Source of the DNA: Mycolicibacterium mucogenicum DSM 44124
GTDB taxonomy: Bacteria > Actinomycetota > Actinomycetes > Mycobacteriales > Mycobacteriaceae
Length of the DNA: 64,000 bases
Assembly (NCBI RefSeq): GCF_005670685.2
Contig: NZ_CP062008.1
Location: 5,890,001-5,954,000, forward strand
Direction: 5' to 3'
This document shows, piece by piece, positions 1 to 8,856 of the stretch. The notes under the pieces were generated by a model, which was not told the DNA's origin, did no database searches, and saw nothing but the letters and a program-made list of their open reading frames with translations. The translations under genes were made by a program, and so were the position numbers. Position 1 is the stretch's first letter; each line of letters begins with the position of its first letter.

Positions 1-3000
1 GCGGTCCATCCGTTCACGGTCTGCCGCCGGCGCCTGCGGCAGGCGCTCCAAGCGTCGGCCGATGGCCGTCAGGTAGCGGGTCAGGTCGGCCAGGTGGGTC
101 ACGCCCGTCGCCGCGACGAATCCCACCGGCAGCAGCCGGGCCAACTGCGCGCGGATATCGGCGACGGCGTCGGCCTGGAGCGCAGAAGGCTTGTCGGGCA
201 ATGCAACCTGCGCTGCGTGCGCGGCGGTCAGCACGCGCTCGACGCGGCCGACGACGTCGAGCGTCGTCGGGACCAGCTTGGCTGCGACGGTATCGCGCAG
301 CGCCGTGAAGTCCACCGCGGTCCACACCGGCTTGGGCGCCAACACCCGCACCGCTGCGTCGGCACAGTCTTCGAGCAGCGCAGCCAGGCTGCCGTCAGGA
401 TTGCTCGACAGCGACAGGCGCGCGCGGGGATTGAGACCGCGCTCGGCAGCCTTGACCGGTGATGGCGCCGCGAGCCGCAGCAACCGTCGCAGCCCGGGAC
501 CCATGGCCGCGGCCTGCTCGGCCGCCGTCGGAAATACCCGGATATCCACTGCCGCACCGGTATCCACGAACGCCGGGAATCCGCGCACGGTGTGGCCGCC
601 GGCCGAGCTCTCCACGGTGCGGGGCAGCTCGGCGAGGTCGTCCGGCCAGGCCTTGAGGCCGGTACGTTGCAGATCGCCCGCGACGGCACCCGCCACGGCC
701 TGCCGGACCGAGCCGGCCAGTCGATCGTGCAGCGCGCCCAGGTCCTTGCCGCGCGCCACCTCGGTGCCGTCTTTCTCGACGGCGAAGGTGACCCGCAGGT
801 GGTCCGGAATCTTGCTCAGGTCGAAGGCGTCGATCGGCACCAGAATGCCGCTGCGCCTACGCAATTCACGCTGCAGGTCCTCGAGCAGTGAGCCGTCTCC
901 CGGATTGAGGTCCGGCAGCACCGCCCGCGCGGTGTCGGGCGCGGGCACGAAATTGCGGCGCAGGTCCTTGGGCAACGATTTGATCAGCGCGGTGACCAGC
1001 TCTTCCCGCAGCGCGGGCACCTGCCACGCGAAACCGTCGCCGCCGAGCCGGGCCAGCACCTCGACCGGAACGTGTACCGTCACACCGTCGTCGGCAGCGC
1101 CAGGCTCGAACCGGTAGCTCAACGGCAGCGACAGGTCGCCGGTCTGCCAGGTGTCGGGCTGGTCGGCGTCGGTGTCGGTGCGCAGCAGGTCGTCGCGCGT
1201 CATGGTCAGCAAGTCCGGCGTCACATGCCGCTGCTTCTTCCACCAGGCATCGAAATGCCGTGCCGACACCGCGCTTTCGGGGACCCGCTGGTCGTAGAAG
1301 GCGTAGACCTCGTCATCGCCGGCCAGCAGATCCCGGCGCCGGGCGCGCTCCTCCAGCTCTTCCAGTTCAGTTCGCAGGCGCGTGTTGTCGCGGAAGAAGT
1401 GGTGCCGCGTCTGCCAGTCACCTTCTACCAGCGCGTGCCGGATGAACAGCTCGCGCGCGACCACGGGATCCACCTGCGCGTACCCGACCCGACGGCGCGG
1501 CACCAGCGGCAGCCCGTACAGCGTCACCCGCTCGAACGCCATGACCGCACCCCGGCGGGCATCCCAGTGCGGCTCACTGAAGGTGCGCTGCAACAGATCT
1601 CCGGCGACCCGCTCGACGGTCTCCGGTTCGATGCGCGCCGCGATACGGCCGAACAGCCGACTCGTCTCCACCAGATCTGCGACGACGATCCACCGCGGCG
1701 GCTTCTTCGTCAGCACAGACCCCGGCGCCAGCACGAATCGCGAGTTGCGGGCGCCCTGGTAGTCGCGCGTCTCACCTTCCCGCAACCCGACGTGCGACAA
1801 CAGCCCGGCGGTCAGCGCGGTGTGGATGCGCAGCGGGTCGGCGTCGTCGCCCGACTCCCGGATACCGAGATCACCGGCGATGCTGCGCAATTGGCCGACC
1901 AGGTCCTGCCATTCCCGAATCCGCAGGTAGTGCAGGAATTCGTCGCGGCACATCCGGCGGAAGGCGCTGCCGGACAACTGGTTCCGCTGCTCGCGCAGGT
2001 AGTTCCACAAGTTCAGATAGGAGATGAAGTCCGAATGCTCGTCAGCGAAGCGTGCGTGCCTCTGCCGCGCGGCCTCTTCCCGGTCGGACGGCCGCTCCCG
2101 CGGATCCGGGATCGACAGTGCGGCGGCCAGAATCAGCACCTCACGTACGCAGCCTTCGGTGTCGGCCTGCAGGATCATCCGGCCGACGCGCGGGTCCAGC
2201 GGCAGGCGGGCCAGCCGGCGACCGACGTCGGTGATGGCGCCCTTCGCGTCGAAAGCGCCCAATTCCTGGAGCAATTGGATGCCGTCGCGAATGCTGCGCG
2301 CATCCGGCGGGTCCAGGAACGGGAACGCCTCGATGTCACCGAGCCCCAGCGCCGCCATCTGCAGGATGACCGCGCCCAGGTTGGTACGCAGGATCTCGGG
2401 GTCGGTGTACCGAGGTCGGCTCGCGAAGTCCTCTTCCGAGTACAACCGGATGCACACACCGGGTGCGGTACGGCCCGACCGGCCGGACCGCTGTGCGGCC
2501 GACGCCTGCGAGATCGGTTCGATCGGCAGCCGCTGCACCTTGGTCCGCCGGCTGTAGCGGGAGATGCGCGCTGTGCCGGGGTCGACGACGTACCGAATGC
2601 CCGGCACGGTCAGCGAGGTCTCGGCGACGTTGGTGGCCAACACGATCCGGCGCGGCCCACCCGGCTTGGCGGTGAAGACCTTCTGCTGGTCCGCGGTCGG
2701 CAACCGGGCGTACAGCGGCAGGATCTCGGTCGGGAAGGTGTCACCCGACAATGCGTCCCGCAAAGCCTCTGCGGTGTCCCGGATTTCGCGCTCACCGGAC
2801 AGGAAGACCAGCACATCGCCCGCCGGCTCGGATTCCAGTTCGCGCACCGCGTCGACGATGGCCTCGGTCTGGTCGCGCGGCTCGGTGCGGACGATCTCGT
2901 GGTCCGGGTCGTCCGGGTCATCACTGTCGTCCACCGCAACTGGTACTTCCAGTGGCCGGTAACGGATTTCGACGGGGTAGGTGCGGCCGGAGACCTCGAC

Positions 3001-3702
3001 GATCGGCGCGTCATAGAAGTGTTTCGCGAATCGCTCCGGCTCGATGGTCGCCGACGTCACGATGACCTTCAGGTCCGGACGGCGCGGCAGCAACTCGCGC
3101 AGATACCCGAGCAGGAAGTCGATGTTGAGGCTGCGTTCGTGGGCCTCGTCGAGGATCAGCGTGTCGTACCGCAGCAGCCGCCGGTCCCTCTGAATCTCGG
3201 CGAGCAGAATGCCATCGGTCATCAGTTTGACCAGGGTCGAGTCGCTGGCCTGATCGGTGAACCGCACCGTGTAGCCGATGGCCCCGCCCAGTGCCGTGCC
3301 GGTTTCGTCGGCGATGCGCTGCGCCACCGTACGCGCGGCCAGCCGCCGTGGCTGGGTGTGCCCGATGGTGCCGCGGATGCCCCTGCCGAGCTCGAGACAG
3401 ATCTTGGGCAGCTGCGTCGTCTTGCCCGAGCCGGTCTCGCCGGCGACGATCACCACCTGGTTGTCGGTGATGGCCTTGGCGATCTCACCTCGACGGTCGG
3501 TGACCGGCAGGTCGGGATAGGTGATCGCAGGAACAGCCGCGAGGCGGCTGGCGATCACCCCTTCCGCGGCCGCGATCTGTTCGGCGATCTTCTCCGGGTT
3601 GTCGCCCCGCAGATTCTTCAGCCGACGCTCCAGCCGCGCGGCGTCACGGATGGTCAGACCATCCAGACGATCACGCAGTTCGCGCAGCTGAAGGTCGGAC
3701 AC
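1..3702 (-). CDS. hrpA: ATP-dependent RNA helicase HrpA (3' end outside window)
   Basis: DEAH-box RNA helicase of the HrpA family. Reading the minus strand from a GTG at 3702 gives 1234 codons with no stop before the window edge, so only the extreme C-terminus is missing (family members are about 1300 aa). A Walker A motif GETGSGKTT lies near residue 85 and the DEAH motif (ILDEAHERS) near residue 185, followed by the helicase C, HA2 and long C-terminal regions expected for HrpA. The GTG was chosen because the frame opens with the usual LQLRELRDRLDGL N-terminus. It is transcribed away from the neighbouring oxygenase gene, with a 93-bp gap. Role in RNA or ribonucleoprotein remodelling is inferred from the family. 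Confidence 0.93.
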   Translation of the reverse strand, partial: MSDLQLRELRDRLDGLTIRDAARLERRLKNLRGDNPEKIAEQIAAAEGVIASRLAAVPAITYPDLPVTDRRGEIAKAITDNQVVIVAGETGSGKTTQLPKICLELGRGIRGTIGHTQPRRLAARTVAQRIADETGTALGGAIGYTVRFTDQASDSTLVKLMTDGILLAEIQRDRRLLRYDTLILDEAHERSLNIDFLLGYLRELLPRRPDLKVIVTSATIEPERFAKHFYDAPIVEVSGRTYPVEIRYRPLEVPVAVDDSDDPDDPDHEIVRTEPRDQTEAIVDAVRELESEPAGDVLVFLSGEREIRDTAEALRDALSGDTFPTEILPLYARLPTADQQKVFTAKPGGPRRIVLATNVAETSLTVPGIRYVVDPGTARISRYSRRTKVQRLPIEPISQASAAQRSGRSGRTAPGVCIRLYSEEDFASRPRYTDPEILRTNLGAVILQMAALGLGDIEAFPFLDPPDARSIRDGIQLLQELGAFDAKGAITDVGRRLARLPLDPRVGRMILQADTEGCVREVLILAAALSIPDPRERPSDREEAARQRHARFADEHSDFISYLNLWNYLREQRNQLSGSAFRRMCRDEFLHYLRIREWQDLVGQLRSIAGDLGIRESGDDADPLRIHTALTAGLLSHVGLREGETRDYQGARNSRFVLAPGSVLTKKPPRWIVVADLVETSRLFGRIAARIEPETVERVAGDLLQRTFSEPHWDARRGAVMAFERVTLYGLPLVPRRRVGYAQVDPVVARELFIRHALVEGDWQTRHHFFRDNTRLRTELEELEERARRRDLLAGDDEVYAFYDQRVPESAVSARHFDAWWKKQRHVTPDLLTMTRDDLLRTDTDADQPDTWQTGDLSLPLSYRFEPGAADDGVTVHVPVEVLARLGGDGFAWQVPALREELVTALIKSLPKDLRRNFVPAPDTARAVLPDLNPGDGSLLEDLQRELRRRSGILVPIDAFDLSKIPDHLRVTFAVEKDGTEVARGKDLGALHDRLAGSVRQAVAGAVAGDLQRTGLKAWPDDLAELPRTVESSAGGHTVRGFPAFVDTGAAVDIRVFPTAAEQAAAMGPGLRRLLRLAAPSPVKAAERGLNPRARLSLSSNPDGSLAALLEDCADAAVRVLAPKPVWTAVDFTALRDTVAAKLVPTTLDVVGRVERVLTAAHAAQVALPDKPSALQADAVADIRAQLARLLPVGFVAATGVTHLADLTRYLTAIGRRLERLPQAPAADRERMDR

Positions 3703-3795
3703 CAGTCCCAGGATAGGTGGTGGCCTGCAGCACGGTCGTTCGGCTGTAGAGATCGAGGACCACAGCAGTTGACGAATTCGCGGCAGCGTGCCCGC

Positions 3796-5013
3796 TCAGG
3801 CAACGCGGCTGACGTGCGCGGCTGATTCTCCGATTGTTGTCGTGGTGTCGCCGATCATGGTGCGTAGCAACGCTTCTTGCTCGCGCTGTCCACACACGTC
3901 AGCTCGATCCATGCCACCAGGAAGAACCAGGGCAGCCACACTGCGCGTCAGGTTCACCGGGATGCGCAGCACCGGGTACCACGGCGGCACGTAGGTCAGG
4001 CCGAGGTTTTGCATTGCGCGGGGTCCCAGGAACCCACTGGTGACCGACAGGTGCTGTGCCTGTGCGACGCGGCGTCGCAGGCTCGGCAGTACGCGATAAT
4101 GCCAGGCCAGTGGATCCTGAGCCATCGGCATCGCCAACTGTTTGGTTGATTCATCGGGCGCAGCCAAAGCAGTGAGCGTGTGGTACAGGACGCGAACCCC
4201 GTCACGGAAGCTGCGCGGCAGCCACTCGTCGTGGACACCGATCAGCCACCCGACATAGCGGGTCAGATGCGCAACACCCTCGAGTTCGTTCGGCGAGAAC
4301 ACAAATCCCATCCCGATCGCTGCGGCGGGCGGAGCAATGAGTGCACCGACAAGCGTGGCGGCCATATCGGTCTGGTTGACCGGCACACCCCACTCATCCG
4401 CCCGCCAGTCCGGCATTGCCGCGACATGGCGACGCACGAAAGCGTGGATCAACCGCACCCGGACCGTGGACCGGTAACCGACGCCGAGCGGCTCCAGTCC
4501 ACCATCGGCAATGACATCCAGCGCCCACTGCATGGTCTCGGCGAAACGCTTGTTGGAACCTTTCTCGAGCGCGCCGGTGCGCAGCAGCGTCTTGTTGAAG
4601 CCGGAGAACTGATAGCCCCCCATAAGTGACACGTCACGCGCGACGTACATCCCGTCAGCTCCGGCCCGGCGGAGCGTGCGCGCACCGACACGCAGTTTGG
4701 CCAGGTCCACCCAGTCCGGGGTCTCCTCGATCTGGGTAAAGAATTCCCGCAGCGGTTCCGGCGCGTCGGGCACTCCAGCGATGCCCTCGGCCAGCGCCCG
4801 GTCAAACAACGGCCGGGCCTGCTGCGTGCCTGCGGTCATCATCCAATCGACAAGGCGGTCGGCGGGCTCGTCGCCGACTGTGAGCCGCTGACCGAGGTGC
4901 TCCCACTGCTCGGCATTCGGCTTGCCAATACCCAGCAGCAGCACGAACATCCGCACCAAAGCCGGGACACCGCGGGGCTCCTCAGGGTGACGAGCGGGAA
5001 TGGGTGCGGTCAT
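3796..5013 (-). CDS. MpaB/latex-clearing-type oxygenase (DUF2236 family)
   Basis: A 405-aa protein of the DUF2236 (MpaB / rubber oxygenase catalytic domain) family, whose characterised members are haem-dependent oxygenases that cleave isoprenoid chains. The family core is seen from about residue 130 to 370, including GGYQFSGFNKTLLRTG, RSTVRVRLIHAFVRRH (His190, His196) and an FVFSPNE segment. The length matches latex-clearing proteins, but no Sec or Tat signal peptide is visible. The ATG at 5013 was preferred; the frame stays open to 5307 but that extension overlaps the divergent TetR gene and has no family character. The TetR gene at 5156 is the likely local regulator. Substrate unknown: an isoprenoid or other lipid is an inference. 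Confidence 0.8.
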   Translation of the reverse strand: MTAPIPARHPEEPRGVPALVRMFVLLLGIGKPNAEQWEHLGQRLTVGDEPADRLVDWMMTAGTQQARPLFDRALAEGIAGVPDAPEPLREFFTQIEETPDWVDLAKLRVGARTLRRAGADGMYVARDVSLMGGYQFSGFNKTLLRTGALEKGSNKRFAETMQWALDVIADGGLEPLGVGYRSTVRVRLIHAFVRRHVAAMPDWRADEWGVPVNQTDMAATLVGALIAPPAAAIGMGFVFSPNELEGVAHLTRYVGWLIGVHDEWLPRSFRDGVRVLYHTLTALAAPDESTKQLAMPMAQDPLAWHYRVLPSLRRRVAQAQHLSVTSGFLGPRAMQNLGLTYVPPWYPVLRIPVNLTRSVAALVLPGGMDRADVCGQREQEALLRTMIGDTTTTIGESAAHVSRVA

Positions 5014-5155
5014 CGGCGCACTCCGTCGATGTGCGGGTGCCAGTTCCGCGAGGCACCGGAGCTGCCAGAACGTCGTTGTTCTCGGGTCGATGAAGCCATG
5101 CCCAAAATGCTGACACGAGCTTTTACTCGCATACAATTCGTTTCGTGAGTGCCCG

Positions 5156-5806
5156 ATGAGCAGCACACCGAGGGTCCCGCGACGTACCCCGCGACAGGAA
5201 CGCTCGCGTTTGATGGTCGAACGCATACTCGAGGCGGGTCGGCAAGTGCTGATCGACCGCGGATACGACGCAGCTACAACAAATCGGATCGCGGAAGTTG
5301 CCGGCATCAGTCCCGGTTCCCTCTATCAGTACTTTCCCAACAAGGACACCATCGTCGCGGCCATCATCGACGCGTACACAGACCAAGTCCTGCGCTCAGT
5401 GACCACACGCCTCGTGGAGCAGGTCGGCCAACCCGAAGACATCCGCTCGCTCCGGGAAGTCATCGCGATCCTGCTCGACGCGATGATGGATCAACCAGAG
5501 ATGCTGCGAGCGCTGATCGAACACACTCCCAGACTCGGCTTGGGAAACAAGATCGCCGACTTCGAACAGCGGGTCGGCGAGCTTGCGATCGCGCACCTGC
5601 GGCTGCGCGACCAGAATTCGGACCACCCCGACACGAGAATCTGGATGGTGGTCCGCGCCGTCGAGCATCTGACCATTCGATACGTGCTCGACCGCCCCTC
5701 CATCGACCACGACGAATTCCTCGACGAACTGACCGCTCTCGTCGCGTTCTGCATGATCCGCAGCCGTCCGGACGATACGTCGGAGATCACGACCGAAGCC
5801 CGCTAG
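5156..5806 (+). CDS. TetR/AcrR family transcriptional regulator
   Basis: A 216-aa TetR-type repressor. Residues about 10-60 form the helix-turn-helix DNA-binding domain (VERILEAGRQVLIDRGYDAA, then the recognition region SPGSLYQYFPNKDTI); the remainder is a divergent ligand-binding domain. It is divergent from the MpaB-type oxygenase, with a 142-bp shared upstream region, so it probably regulates that gene and itself. No long perfect palindrome was found in that region. Its TAG stop shares the tetranucleotide CTAG (5803-5806) with the stop of the convergent TetR gene. Confidence 0.9.
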   Translation: MSSTPRVPRRTPRQERSRLMVERILEAGRQVLIDRGYDAATTNRIAEVAGISPGSLYQYFPNKDTIVAAIIDAYTDQVLRSVTTRLVEQVGQPEDIRSLREVIAILLDAMMDQPEMLRALIEHTPRLGLGNKIADFEQRVGELAIAHLRLRDQNSDHPDTRIWMVVRAVEHLTIRYVLDRPSIDHDEFLDELTALVAFCMIRSRPDDTSEITTEAR

Positions 5807-6423
5807 CTTGTGGCCGGATCCGCTGGCAACAGACATGCCGCGAGCGCGATCCAGTCCGGTAGATGCGGGTCGCGCAACGCATTCCGGCGATCGAAGGCGT
5901 AGGTGAGCGCCACGCCGCGCATGCTGGTGTTGAGCGTCTCGCGCACGCGGGCGTAGTCGGGATGCTGGTTCAGCGGCTCGCCGAACATGGCATCGGTCAC
6001 CGTGCGGACCTGGCGGTAGAGAACCCGCTCCTGTTGCTCGAGGCTGTCACGTAGCTCGGCGTTATGTCTTGCGGCAAGCCACAATTCGGTCGCCGCCCAG
6101 AAGTAGTCCTGCTGGTAGGTCGACCACATCGTCATCACGGCAGCACGGATCCGTTCCCCGGGGTCGTCCGGCCACGCGGTCCGCGTGCTCAGTTCATTGA
6201 ACCGCGCTTCGGCGAGGTGCTGAACTGCTGCGACGAGTAAGGCGTCACGCGAAGGGAATTGGTGCAACAGGCTTCCCCGACTGACCTCGGCCATCTGCTG
6301 GATGCGCAGCGTCGACGTGCCCGCGTACCCGTGTTCGACGAGCGCCCGCACGGCGGCGTCCAGGATGCGTTCCTGCACCGCGATGCCGCGGCGTTGTGCA
6401 CGTCGAGGTGGCGTCATCACCAA
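5803..6423 (-). CDS. TetR/AcrR family transcriptional regulator
   Basis: A 206-aa TetR-family regulator. The N-terminal HTH spans about residues 15-62 (ERILDAAVRALVEHGYAGTS, then SRGSLLHQFPSRDALL). The C-terminal ligand domain is not diagnostic. It is divergent from the acyl-CoA dehydrogenase at 6500, and a 24-bp perfect palindrome lies between the two just outside this start codon, making it the probable cognate operator. Two starts are possible, ATG 6423 or ATG 6417 (two codons later). The 3' end overlaps the neighbouring TetR gene by 4 bp tail to tail. Confidence 0.9.
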   Translation of the reverse strand: MVMTPPRRAQRRGIAVQERILDAAVRALVEHGYAGTSTLRIQQMAEVSRGSLLHQFPSRDALLVAAVQHLAEARFNELSTRTAWPDDPGERIRAAVMTMWSTYQQDYFWAATELWLAARHNAELRDSLEQQERVLYRQVRTVTDAMFGEPLNQHPDYARVRETLNTSMRGVALTYAFDRRNALRDPHLPDWIALAACLLPADPATS

Positions 6424-6428
6424 ATCAT

Positions 6429-6452
6429 AAACTAGTCAGAGTTGACTAGTTT
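6429..6452. promoter_or_regulatory. Perfect palindrome, probable TetR operator
   Basis: Arms AAACTAGTCA and TGACTAGTTT are exact reverse complements separated by 4 bases. The site lies 6 bp from the TetR start on one side and 48 bp from the acyl-CoA dehydrogenase start on the other. Its position and symmetry fit a TetR autoregulatory operator controlling both genes. Confidence 0.75.
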
Positions 6453-6499
6453 GCCCGGATTTGCCTACGCTCGGCCGCAACCGACGCAGGAGGACGCGC

Positions 6500-7729
6500 A
6501 TGGACACCGAATCCATCACCCGGACCGCCGATCGCATGTGGCACGACGTGTTCCTGCCCGACGACGTGCAGCACGTCCGGGCAATGGCCCGCGACGCCGT
6601 CGCCACGCACCTGGCACCGGTCGCCCGCGAGATCGCCCAACGCGAGGAGTCCGTCGACTCGTTCCCGTGGACCGCCTTCAAGGGCCTTGCCGGCGCCGGT
6701 TGTTTCGCGGTGCCGTTCGAGCAGCCGTTCGGCGCGGGTCTGCAGCACCCGATGCTGGCGACCTGCATCGTCACCGAGGAAATCGCCTACGAGAGCTCCA
6801 GCTTGGCCGGCGTGTACGACGGGCAGTGCATCCTCAACGCCCGCGCCCTCTCGTTCGCCCAACCCCACATCCGCGCGCAGGTCCTACCTGGCCTCATCAA
6901 CGGCGACGCCGTGTTCGCCTTCGCCACAACAGAACCCGACGCGTCGAGCGATCTGACGCCGACCGCGCTGCAGACCGTCGCCACGAGAACCCCGGACGGA
7001 TTCGTCGTCAAGGGCCGCAAACGGTGGATCACCAATTCGGTTGTCGCCGATTGGGTTTGCATCCTGTGCCGCGACGGTGACACCGACAACGCCACCATGC
7101 TCCTGATCGACATGCACAGCCCCGGCGTCCAGGTCGGTGAACCGGATCTCAAGATGGGTCACCGCGGCCAGATCACCGCCGACATCGTTTTCGACAACGT
7201 CGCCGTGCCGGCAGACCACGCGCTCGGCGAACCCGGCCGCGGCTTGGCCACGGCATTGGCGTCCTTGGCGGCCGGGCGACTCGGCATCGCCGCGGCCGGT
7301 GTCGGCGTCGCCCAGATCGCACTCGACCTGGCGGTGGCCCGGCTGCGGAGCCGAGAGCTGTTCGGCCGCAAGCTCGGCGAGATGCAGTACTGGCAGTACA
7401 AATTGGCCGAACGCGCCACCGAACTCGAAGCCGCCCGCTCGATGTACCAGAAGGCGGCCGTCCGCCTCGACCGCGGCGACCGGTCCGGCGAGCCGGAAGC
7501 ATCCATGGCCAAGTCCTACGCGACCCGGCTCGCCAACGACCTCGCCCGCGACGCGCTCCAAATCCACGGCGGCTACGGGTTCGCACGGCGGGTGTCGGCG
7601 ACCGGCGAAAGCTACCGACTCGAGGAGATCTACCGCGACGCCAAGATCCTGGAAATCTTCGAAGGCGCCAACGAAGTTCTGCAGTGGGTCATCGCCCGCC
7701 ACCTGATCGGCCGCGACATCACGGGCTGA
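6500..7729 (+). CDS. Acyl-CoA dehydrogenase
   Basis: A 409-aa FAD-dependent acyl-CoA dehydrogenase catalysing alpha,beta-desaturation of an acyl-CoA. Family signatures: FAFATTEPDASSDL in the middle beta domain near residue 140, the RKLGEMQYWQ segment, IHGGYGFAR, and the C-terminal IFEGANEVLQWVIARHLI containing the region of the catalytic Glu. ATG 6500 is preceded by an AGGAGG ribosome-binding site; the frame extends upstream to 6461 but that part would run into the operator-promoter region. It is probably repressed by the adjacent TetR through the palindrome at 6429-6452. Substrate not determinable. The 3' end overlaps the convergent MarR gene by 11 bp. Confidence 0.93.
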   Translation: MDTESITRTADRMWHDVFLPDDVQHVRAMARDAVATHLAPVAREIAQREESVDSFPWTAFKGLAGAGCFAVPFEQPFGAGLQHPMLATCIVTEEIAYESSSLAGVYDGQCILNARALSFAQPHIRAQVLPGLINGDAVFAFATTEPDASSDLTPTALQTVATRTPDGFVVKGRKRWITNSVVADWVCILCRDGDTDNATMLLIDMHSPGVQVGEPDLKMGHRGQITADIVFDNVAVPADHALGEPGRGLATALASLAAGRLGIAAAGVGVAQIALDLAVARLRSRELFGRKLGEMQYWQYKLAERATELEAARSMYQKAAVRLDRGDRSGEPEASMAKSYATRLANDLARDALQIHGGYGFARRVSATGESYRLEEIYRDAKILEIFEGANEVLQWVIARHLIGRDITG

Positions 7730-8243
7730 GCGGATCGCGGCCGGCCGAGCCCATCGCCGCGCCGGCAAGCCGATGTTCCAGACCCTGGACGACGCGCAGC
7801 ACGGTCATCCGTTCCGCCTCGCTCAGATCGCCGACGGTCAACTCTTCGATCTCACGCCACACACCCTCGATCTGGTCCCGCAGTCCGCGGCTGGCCGGCG
7901 TGGCCTCGATCAGATGGGCGCGCTTGTCCTCGGGGCTCGGGAAGCGGCGGACGAATCCGGCATGCTCCAGCCGCTGGATCATGCGGGTCATCGTCGGCGC
8001 ATCGGAGCTGGTGAGTCGCACCAGATCCGTCTGACGAAGCGGGCCGCGATCCCACAGGTACATCATCACCAGCTCCTGGCCCGGGTACAGACCGAGGGGA
8101 CGCAGGAGCGTCGCGATGATCGTTCGCGTCAGCCGGGTGAGCTGAAAGACCGCATGACTGACGGGGCCGCTGCGGGCCGCCGTCGGCAATGCCATCGCCT
8201 CGCACGTCTCCCGATCTTCATCGCCGTCCGTCGCCATCGACAC
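7719..8243 (-). CDS. MarR family transcriptional regulator
   Basis: A 174-aa winged-helix MarR regulator: LYPGQELVMMYLWDRGPLRQ, DLVRLTSSDAPTMTRMIQRL (recognition helix) and the wing RFPSPEDKRAHLIEAT are all in place, and the C-terminal helices form the dimerisation domain. It faces the small exported protein gene at 8363, and the shared upstream region has two inverted repeats (8260-8273 and 8324-8347), the second of which has a typical MarR-box form. It likely represses itself and that gene in response to a small ligand. Confidence 0.9.
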   Translation of the reverse strand: MSMATDGDEDRETCEAMALPTAARSGPVSHAVFQLTRLTRTIIATLLRPLGLYPGQELVMMYLWDRGPLRQTDLVRLTSSDAPTMTRMIQRLEHAGFVRRFPSPEDKRAHLIEATPASRGLRDQIEGVWREIEELTVGDLSEAERMTVLRVVQGLEHRLAGAAMGSAGRDPLSP

Positions 8244-8259
8244 ACCCCCAGAAACTCAT

Positions 8260-8273
8260 TGGTTGTCTAACCA
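8260..8273. promoter_or_regulatory. Inverted repeat upstream of the MarR gene
   Basis: TGGTT and AACCA arms with a 4-base spacer, 17 bp upstream of the MarR start. Probably part of an autoregulatory operator; short arms make it less certain than the site at 8324. Confidence 0.45.
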
Positions 8274-8323
8274 TCTTACCTCGGCCGGAGGACAAGGAAA
8301 CCCCAGTTGGAATAGCTGCCAGA

Positions 8324-8347
8324 AGATACTTGTTTGAGCAAGTATCT
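8324..8347. promoter_or_regulatory. Perfect palindrome, probable MarR operator
   Basis: Arms AGATACTTG and CAAGTATCT are exact reverse complements around a 6-base spacer. The ACTTG-N6-CAAGT core resembles MarR boxes. It ends 15 bp before the start codon of the exported protein gene, so binding would be expected to block its promoter. Confidence 0.7.
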
Positions 8348-8362
8348 AGAAAGGGCAGCGCC

Positions 8363-8824
8363 ATGAACACCACCCACCACACCGGCACCGAGCTCCGTCG
8401 TTCCATCACGCGCCTCGTGACAGGGACCGCCATCGGGTTGTCGGCGCTGTCCATCGCCATGGCCGCGCCGGCGGCGGCAAAAGGTCCCCACCCGGGCCCC
8501 GTGATCGACCGCCCTGAACCGACCAGTTCCGTCAGCGCACAGACCAATGCCGGCCGCACGTCCACCGCACCGATGACACCCGCCGGGCGCGTGGCGCCCG
8601 GCGCAATCCCCCGGTCTCAGCCGGCGGTGTCCATCAACGCGCAGCAGTACACCGGAGGCGCCGCCGATCCGGCCGCGACTCAGATTCGTAAGACGTCAGA
8701 CTCCATCGACGATCCGGGCGACACCGCCCGCCGCGCCGAGGTCCGCATGCCGACCATGCCCGGCGGACTGACACCCGCCGACGCTGGGCGGTTGTTCGGG
8801 GGAATGGCCGGAGCCTCGAAATAG
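8363..8824 (+). CDS. Small exported protein of unknown function
   Basis: A 153-aa protein with an N-terminal signal peptide: basic n-region (RRSITRL), hydrophobic core and an AAPAAAKG cleavage region near residue 38-40. The mature part is rich in Ala, Pro, Ser, Thr and Gly and has no recognised domain or Cys. ATG 8363 is preceded by AAAGGG, whereas the frame upstream to 8189 runs through the MarR operators. It is divergent from the MarR regulator and probably controlled by it. No function is assigned. Confidence 0.8.
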   Translation: MNTTHHTGTELRRSITRLVTGTAIGLSALSIAMAAPAAAKGPHPGPVIDRPEPTSSVSAQTNAGRTSTAPMTPAGRVAPGAIPRSQPAVSINAQQYTGGAADPAATQIRKTSDSIDDPGDTARRAEVRMPTMPGGLTPADAGRLFGGMAGASK

Positions 8825-8856
8825 GCTCCGCCACAACGCCGTATCGGCGCGAGAGG

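Noticed and set aside
1072..3825. 917-codon open frame on the plus strand
   Set aside because: It is antisense to HrpA, with low-complexity Arg/Gln/Pro/Gly-rich translation and no family motif; the minus frame has clear helicase motifs.
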